A stretch of DNA of 38,507 nt from a bacterium. GTDB taxonomy: Bacteria > Zhuqueibacterota > QNDG01 > JAGLOF01. The notes beneath the pieces are model-generated. The model worked only from the letters and a program-made list of their open reading frames with translations. It had not been told where the DNA came from and ran no database searches. The translations under genes and the position numbers were made by a program. Shown one piece after another: positions 33,563 to 38,507 of this stretch (position 1 is its first letter; every line of letters begins with the position of its first letter). Location: assembly GCA_023139105.1 (NCBI GenBank), contig JAGLOF010000007.1:1-38507 (forward strand). Direction: 5' to 3'.

Positions 33563-34936
33563 ATGTCACCAAAGAAAAAACTTAAATTCTGTATCAATCA
33601 TCCTGATGTTGCTGCTACAGAGACTTGTTTTGAGTGTGCAGTACCAATTTGTTATAATTGTTCACTTGATCTGTTTGGTCACGCCTTTTGCAGCCACAGA
33701 TGTGCATCACTTTATATGGGTGCCAATTTAATTAGGGGAATAGCTATTCTGATTGGCGGTGTGTTCCGCATGGCAGGCCGTATTTTTACAAGTCTATTGG
33801 CAGTATCGCCCCGGGGAATTGTTTCTATACTACTGGCTATGGGATTAATTGCCTGCCTGTTTTTTATACGACGTATGGATTTGCAGATACATGAATTGCG
33901 AGAAGTTGATTCCTCTATCCAACAATCCGGTGATGTAGCGACTGTACCATTAATAAAATCCCCTGAAATAGTGGCACCTGCCGGAGGTACTGTACACTCC
34001 AATGTCATTACTGTCACAGGTGTGGCCGAAGCAGATCGTATTATTTCAATTACTGTGAATGGCCAATTGCGTGAGGTACAGCTTCCGCAGGATGAAGAGT
34101 TTAAATTTGAAAATATCAGCCTTAAACGTGGAGAGAACAGGCTTGAAGTAAGAGCCATGAGTTCTGATGGTCATGTTTCCGTTTTGGAGACGATATTAAT
34201 CAAGTATTCGGATCTCGTTCTCTCCTCTCTGGCAAAAGATTTCAGACGCGGCCCGTTAAATAGAGAAGAAGTTGCCTTCACATTTGATGGTGGCGCAGAG
34301 GATAATGCTGCATCCGATATTCTCGATTCCTTGAAAAAAAATAATGTCAAGGGTACTTTCTTCCTGACTGGTGTTTTTATTAGAAGATTCCCGGATATAG
34401 CATGCAGGATAATAAATGAGGGCCATGAAGTAGGTAATCATACATGGAGCCATCCTCATTTGACAAGTTTTGCCACTGACCGTAAACATACGACATTACC
34501 TGGAATTACCCGGGATAGCTTTATGACAGAACTCTTGCGTACAGAAGATCTTTTTGAAAAAACAACAGGTGCAGCTATGAAAAAATTTTGGCGTGCACCC
34601 TTTGGTGAATACAATAGAGAAATCATGCATTGGGCTGCAGAGGCGGGTTACCGGCATATCGGCTGGTCAGGTGGAAGGGGATGGAAAAACAACGGGGATA
34701 CAATGGACTGGGTTGTAGACACATCATCCGTGCTATATCACACTGCCGATGAAATTGTTGACAAAGTAATTAATTTCGGGGTTGACCAAACTTATGGTGC
34801 AAGTGGTACTATTTTGTTAATGCATCTTGGGACTCACCGTAAAGAGCAGCCTGTTCATCTTCAACTTGGCAAGATGCTGGCCGGTTTGAAGCAGCGGGGT
34901 TTTTCAGCGGTGAAAATTTCCGAAATGCTGCGCTGA
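33563..34936 (+). CDS. Membrane-anchored polysaccharide deacetylase with N-terminal zinc finger and Ig-like domain
   Basis: 457 residues from ATG 33563 (CAGGAG nine bases upstream). Residues 10-47 hold a B-box-like zinc finger (Cys10, His13, Cys22, Cys25, Cys30, Cys33, then HAFCSHRC). One membrane helix (GIVSILLAMGLIACLFF, ~86-102) follows. Residues ~133-215 form a bacterial Ig-like domain (VIAPAGGTV-type edge, SITVNGQ, LKRGENRLEVRA). The NodB deacetylase domain (236-457) has TFDGG, where the usual second aspartate of TFDDG is glycine as in one NodB subgroup, zinc ligands HTWSH (His293, His297) and RAPFGEYNR. The finger is cytoplasmic and the enzyme periplasmic by topology. The substrate may be peptidoglycan or a capsule glycan. 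Its stop overlaps the next start (TGATG). Confidence 0.88.
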   Translation: MSPKKKLKFCINHPDVAATETCFECAVPICYNCSLDLFGHAFCSHRCASLYMGANLIRGIAILIGGVFRMAGRIFTSLLAVSPRGIVSILLAMGLIACLFFIRRMDLQIHELREVDSSIQQSGDVATVPLIKSPEIVAPAGGTVHSNVITVTGVAEADRIISITVNGQLREVQLPQDEEFKFENISLKRGENRLEVRAMSSDGHVSVLETILIKYSDLVLSSLAKDFRRGPLNREEVAFTFDGGAEDNAASDILDSLKKNNVKGTFFLTGVFIRRFPDIACRIINEGHEVGNHTWSHPHLTSFATDRKHTTLPGITRDSFMTELLRTEDLFEKTTGAAMKKFWRAPFGEYNREIMHWAAEAGYRHIGWSGGRGWKNNGDTMDWVVDTSSVLYHTADEIVDKVINFGVDQTYGASGTILLMHLGTHRKEQPVHLQLGKMLAGLKQRGFSAVKISEMLR

Positions 34937-35796
34937 TGGATGATGTTGTATTGTCATTAAAGCCTTCGCTGGACTCGCTTTACAAATCTTATGATGCAGC
35001 ATATCTTGATATGGATCCGCTGGGACTTGTAAAGAGATATGAACGCCCCGGAGATCAGGAAGTTGCGGGTTTCATTGCGGCAGTAATGGCTCTTGGCAGA
35101 TGGGAGCAGATCCGCCGTGTAGTTTCCGAAATATTGGAACGCATGGGCAGTTCGCCTAAAGATTTTGTCATGGGATATTATCCTTCAAGGCATGGTAATC
35201 CCTTTGAAGATCTAAGACATCGTTTCTATTCCGGTCGTGATATTGGGCTGCTGGTCTATTGGCTGGCTCAGATTGCCAGGCAGGAGGGCGGCATTGAGGC
35301 CTTTTATATGAAGGGGCATAATGCCGGTGATATTGATGTCGGGCCGGGACTATCAGCATTTGTACGCAATGTTGCCAGATTGGATATTGAACCTTTTTAT
35401 AATGAGCTGCCGGCTCCTGGACGCGGCGCATCTCATTTTTTAACAGATCCCTTTAAAGGCAGTGCGGCCAAACGACTCTGTCTTTTTTTACGTTGGATGG
35501 TCAGAACAGACAATATAGACCTGGGTATCTGGAAGAGTGTATCACCTGCACAGCTCATTATTCCCCTGGATGTGCATATAACGCGTTTGAGCCGGCGTCT
35601 GGGGCTGACCCGCAGGTCAACGCCGGGTTGGCGTATGGCCGTTGAGATAACATCGGCACTCAGAGCCCTTGATAGAGAAGACCCTGTTAAATATGATTTT
35701 GCCCTGTGTACACTGGGCAAGCTGGATCCTTGCAATCAGGCTGGTAAATGTCAAACCTGTCCTATCGGACAGGGCTGTCACGAATATTCATCTTAA
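34936..35796 (+). CDS. TIGR02757 (DUF2400) family protein, helix-hairpin-helix glycosylase-like
   Basis: 286 residues of the TIGR02757 family, common in Bacteroidota and relatives. FIAAVMALGRWEQIRRVV and the middle LFLRWMVRTD, then IIPLDVHITRLSRRLGL, resemble the helical fold of HhH-GPD DNA glycosylases. The C-terminus DPCNQAGKCQTCPIGQGC has four cysteines spaced C-x5-C-x2-C-x5-C, close to the C-x6-C-x2-C-x5-C iron-sulfur loop of endonuclease III. A DNA-repair or nucleic-acid role with an Fe-S cluster is inferred; the family function is not established. The gene overlaps the deacetylase stop codon. Confidence 0.88.
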   Translation: MDDVVLSLKPSLDSLYKSYDAAYLDMDPLGLVKRYERPGDQEVAGFIAAVMALGRWEQIRRVVSEILERMGSSPKDFVMGYYPSRHGNPFEDLRHRFYSGRDIGLLVYWLAQIARQEGGIEAFYMKGHNAGDIDVGPGLSAFVRNVARLDIEPFYNELPAPGRGASHFLTDPFKGSAAKRLCLFLRWMVRTDNIDLGIWKSVSPAQLIIPLDVHITRLSRRLGLTRRSTPGWRMAVEITSALRALDREDPVKYDFALCTLGKLDPCNQAGKCQTCPIGQGCHEYSS

Positions 35797-35799
35797 TAT

Positions 35800-36858
35800 A
35801 TGAGTAGATACTATATGATTCTCAAGCGATTTGCTATTCCGGTATTGTTATTGTGTTCTCATACGTATGCACAGACGCCTTTTGGAATTGATACAGATTT
35901 AATGATACAGAGGGGAATAGATCATACAATTATGGCACGTTTTGATGCTGCTCTGGCAGTATTTGATTCTGTACGACTACGCCATCCCCGGCATCCTGTA
36001 GGCTGGTTTTATACGGCTGCCACGCTACAGTCAAAGATGATGGATTATGAGAGCGTCCAGTGGAAGAAAGAGTTCTACGCTGCTGCCGATTCTACAGAGG
36101 AACGCGGCAGGCAGATGTTAAAAGAGAATAAAAATGATGCATGGGCGCAGTTTTACCTGGGAAGTATACTTAGTTACAAGGGACTGTTTCAGGTTAAGAC
36201 CGGGAAGCTTCTGGGTGGCTTTACCAGTGCAAAAAAAGGGCTGGGGCACCTAAAGAAATCTGTAGAAATAGATACATCACTCTCCGGTGCATACCTGGGG
36301 CTGGGGAGTTATGATTACTGGTCCGGGCGTTATTACCAATATCTTCGTTTTCTTCCCTGGATAAAAGACAGGCGGGAACGGGGGATTATACGTTTGCATA
36401 AGGCTGTCCGCCGATCTCGTTTCTCTTATTATGTGGCACTAAACAGTCTAGCCTGGGTTGAGTATGATCGTGAAAATTTCGATAAGGCCTTATCATACTT
36501 TAATGAGGGATTAAGACACTATCCGGGAAGCCGTTTTTTCCTCTGGGGAATAGCAGACACTTTTTACAAAATGGAAAATTACCGTGAGGCCATCAAGGGT
36601 TATTCCACCTTACTGGCATCTGTCATATCTGCGCCGATGAATAATGGATATAATGAAGCAATATGCCGTTTGCGCCTGGCCTATTGCAATGCCGCATTGG
36701 AAGAGCATGAGGTGGCTTTTAAATTCTGTGATGCTTTGTTGAACAGAGATTACGGTAAAAGAACCCATAAACGGTTGAAAGATGATTTCAAAGCTGCCCG
36801 CGAAATACGCCAATCTTCATTGAAGGCACTTGGCCGGATAGAGGTAAGGTATGAGTGA
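35800..36858 (+). CDS. Exported TPR-repeat protein
   Basis: 352 residues. A signal peptide (MILKRFAIPVLLLCSHTYA) is followed by repeated helix-turn-helix units (FDAALAVFDSVRLRHPRHPV, LAWVEYDRENFDKALSYF, YREAIKGYSTLL), typical of tetratricopeptide repeats. The middle segment SGAYLGLGSYDYWSGRYYQY is like a further TPR pair with aromatic residues. No catalytic signature is present, so it probably bridges periplasmic proteins. The ATG is 3 bases beyond the previous stop, and the end overlaps fetA by 8 bases, so it belongs to the operon. A later ATG, 15 bases on, would also keep the signal peptide. Confidence 0.85.
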   Translation: MSRYYMILKRFAIPVLLLCSHTYAQTPFGIDTDLMIQRGIDHTIMARFDAALAVFDSVRLRHPRHPVGWFYTAATLQSKMMDYESVQWKKEFYAAADSTEERGRQMLKENKNDAWAQFYLGSILSYKGLFQVKTGKLLGGFTSAKKGLGHLKKSVEIDTSLSGAYLGLGSYDYWSGRYYQYLRFLPWIKDRRERGIIRLHKAVRRSRFSYYVALNSLAWVEYDRENFDKALSYFNEGLRHYPGSRFFLWGIADTFYKMENYREAIKGYSTLLASVISAPMNNGYNEAICRLRLAYCNAALEEHEVAFKFCDALLNRDYGKRTHKRLKDDFKAAREIRQSSLKALGRIEVRYE

Positions 36859-37489
36859 GTGGCTATTTTATATTAAGGATTTGGATCTTGGCTATAATGA
36901 ACGCAGGCTTTTTTCTTCTTTCTGCATGCAGGTAGAAGAGGGTGAGAAGATTGTAATTGAAGGCCGCTCCGGTATTGGTAAGTCGTCATTGCTCAGGTTG
37001 CTTATGGGAACGGCCCTGCCGGATTCAGGAGATATCTTCTTTCGCGGACAGCTGCTGGACAGACATTCTGTTCAAGATGTCAGGAGCTCGGTTGGCTGGG
37101 TCGGGCAAGAGGCGGATCTGGGTGATTCTACAGTAAGAGGATTAATCCGGCAGGTGTTGAGTTATAAGGTTAATCGTCATATTTTATGGGATGATGAATT
37201 GATCTCACGGGAAATTAATTGGTTGGAATTGCCTGATACAATATTGGATGAGATGTTTCCCCGTCTTTCCGGAGGAGAAAAGCAGCGCGTGGGCATCTTG
37301 ATAGCACTGCTGCTCAATAGACAGATTTTTTTTATGGATGAGATTACAGCTGCTCTGGACCCGGCTCTCAAGCAAAAGGTAATTGATAGATTTTTATCTC
37401 ATCCAACATGGACAGTCCTGGCAATTTCACATGATCCCGGCTGGCAGGTTTCCGGACTGGCTCGTATTATTACTCTGGAGGCTGTATGA
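36851..37489 (+). CDS. fetA: Iron/metal ABC exporter ATPase (FetA-like)
   Basis: 212 residues, a short ABC ATPase paired with the FetB permease. Walker A is GRSGIGKSS (38-46), signature LSGGEKQRVGIL, Walker B FFMDEITAALD and switch histidine ISHDP. The signature and the family-like ENITAAL variant of Walker B distinguish it from SufC. FetAB of E. coli lowers cytosolic iron and protects against oxidative stress. The permease start overlaps its stop (ATGA). Partner TPR and other operon genes may be unrelated. Confidence 0.85.
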   Translation: MSEWLFYIKDLDLGYNERRLFSSFCMQVEEGEKIVIEGRSGIGKSSLLRLLMGTALPDSGDIFFRGQLLDRHSVQDVRSSVGWVGQEADLGDSTVRGLIRQVLSYKVNRHILWDDELISREINWLELPDTILDEMFPRLSGGEKQRVGILIALLLNRQIFFMDEITAALDPALKQKVIDRFLSHPTWTVLAISHDPGWQVSGLARIITLEAV

Positions 37490-38280
37490 ACGGGCCAGTT
37501 GATGTGTCCATTGCCGGACTTTTTGCAGCAGTTGTGCTTTTAGTAATACCATTGGCATTGAGTTTATACTTGAAGTTGGGGTTGACAAAATCCATACTGA
37601 TTTCAACGGGGCGTATGGGTATTCAGCTTACATTGATGGCTTTTTATCTGACCTATCTCTTTGAATTGGATAATCATCTTGTTAATATTAGCTGGATGTT
37701 AGTTATGCTCTCCGTTGCTGCAGGAACCGTGATTAAACGCAGCGGGCTTAATTATAAACTTTTTGCACTTCCGTTGTTTATAAGCCTTGTCTGTACGGTT
37801 ATTCCCATGTTGTACTACTTTAACAAGTTAATTCTCGGACTGGATGGCGTTTTTGCAGCACGTTATTTTCTGGTCATCGGAGGAATGCTTCTTGGTAATT
37901 CGCTCAGAGGTAATGTTATAGCTCTGTCAAACTATTATCAGGCTATCAAACGGAATGAACTGCGTTATCTCTCTCATATCTGTCTGGGTGCCAGTGTTAC
38001 AGAGGCTTGTGCCCCTTATCTACGCCAGGCAATAAAGGCTGCTTTGAATCCGTCTATTGCATCCATGGCAACAATGGGCATTGTCTGGCTTCCGGGTATG
38101 ATGACGGGCCAGATGCTCGGCGGTGCTTCACCTATGACGGCCATCAAGTATCAGGTAGTCATTATGCTGGCCATCTTTGTGCTGGCTTGCTCCACAATTA
38201 TCATCTCTATTTTTCTGACCATGCGTAAAAGTTTTGACGGATATGGACGTTTACGTGAAAACGTGCTGACTCAGAAATGA
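37486..38280 (+). CDS. fetB: Iron/metal ABC exporter permease FetB (UPF0014)
   Basis: 264 residues with about seven membrane helices and the family block TEACAPYLRQAIKAALNPSI, then MATMGIVWLPGMMTGQMLGG and SPMTAIKYQVV, which is diagnostic of FetB/YbbM. With FetA it makes the two-component exporter. It is the last gene of the operon starting at 33563. The 64 bases after its stop show no good terminator; then the inverted-repeat element starts. Confidence 0.9.
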   Translation: MNGPVDVSIAGLFAAVVLLVIPLALSLYLKLGLTKSILISTGRMGIQLTLMAFYLTYLFELDNHLVNISWMLVMLSVAAGTVIKRSGLNYKLFALPLFISLVCTVIPMLYYFNKLILGLDGVFAARYFLVIGGMLLGNSLRGNVIALSNYYQAIKRNELRYLSHICLGASVTEACAPYLRQAIKAALNPSIASMATMGIVWLPGMMTGQMLGGASPMTAIKYQVVIMLAIFVLACSTIIISIFLTMRKSFDGYGRLRENVLTQK

Positions 38281-38344
38281 TTGAATGTGATATAAAAAAA
38301 TATTGTTATGCCTTTATGTTTCAGTTAAAGTTCTGTTCTTGTTT

Positions 38345-38458
38345 TTTTAGGCTCTTCCGGCAATTGTGTGGAATTATAAATCCGCAGAGAATGCTGATGA
38401 GTACAGCATGTTTGTGTATAGGTTATTAATCCAATAGAATTCCCGGAAGAGCCTAAAA
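38345..38458. repeat. 114-bp inverted-repeat (MITE-like) element
   Basis: Ends TTTTAGGCTCTTCCGG (38345-38360) and CCGGAAGAGCCTAAAA (38443-38458) are perfect 16-bp inverted repeats, and similarity of the arms continues inward. An inner hairpin atgctg..cagcat (38391-38409) sits in the middle. The first 49 bases are 96% identical to 12665-12713. No open frame. It may be a non-autonomous transposon or a structured terminator of fetAB. Confidence 0.8.
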
Positions 38459-38507
38459 GAAAAAGCATTTCTTCACGGAATTCACGGAGCCTCCCAGCCC
38501 TGCCCTA
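38459..38507 (+). repeat. Dispersed repeat module, cut by the window edge
   Basis: gcatttcttcacggaattca followed by cggagcctcccagccctgcc, the same module as at 12893-12960 and 17703-17762. In both cases where the inverted-repeat element occurs, this module follows directly (gaaaaagcatttn). Confidence 0.7.

Overview
This 38.5 kb window is bacterial chromosome with moderate GC, dense genes and no rRNA, tRNA, CRISPR array, insertion sequence or prophage that I can recognise. One large secreted protein ends in a type IX secretion (Por) sorting domain. Together with lipoproteins, Asp-box proteins, a two-gene SUF-like Fe-S system and intergenic repeats built on 'accacggaatacacag', this suggests an uncultured member of the FCB superphylum (Marinimicrobia, KSB1 or Calditrichota type). 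That placement is an inference from gene content, not a phylogenetic result.

Layout. 1-7000: the end of a helix-turn-helix protein, then on the minus strand rlmD, a Na+/phosphate symporter and a 991-residue secreted fusion protein. 7274-8975: a cytoplasmic PAS histidine kinase and its NarL-type regulator, bracketed by an inverted 22-bp repeat. 9150-12541: a tight minus-strand operon in the order plsC, arfB, short asparaginase, smsC, smsB. 12542-13126: a repeat island in which one inverted-repeat element appears inserted in another. 13127-17335: minus-strand Asp-box lipoprotein, oligopeptidase B, a small helical protein and a CBS-domain protein. 17336-19324: a repeat-rich stretch around one helical lipoprotein. 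19325-27004: plus-strand mutS, a KamA-family radical SAM gene, an ECF sigma factor with its zinc-finger anti-sigma factor, a YbjQ protein, trmH and a murI-like gene. 27005-28357: an AT-rich segment with a Fic gene. 28376-33394: minus-strand PAP2 phosphatase, the wreck of a DPP-IV peptidase, a Spy/CpxP-like protein, a HAD hydrolase and the dipeptidase pepD. 33563-38280: a compact plus-strand operon of zinc-finger polysaccharide deacetylase, TIGR02757 protein, TPR protein, fetA and fetB. The right end holds a second copy of the inverted-repeat element.

How the genes work together. Oligopeptidase B, PepD and the decayed DPP-IV point to growth on peptides. rlmD, arfB and trmH serve ribosome and tRNA maintenance. 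smsCB would provide Fe-S clusters for RlmD, the KamA-type enzyme and perhaps the TIGR02757 protein. The FetAB exporter, phosphate symporter and anti-sigma pair belong to envelope and ion homeostasis.

Most notable: the nested inverted-repeat elements and their composite repeat family, a MurI homologue whose first catalytic cysteine is serine, the sulfotransferase-like/hydrolase/T9SS fusion, and the minimal Fe-S operon with a single-domain asparaginase.
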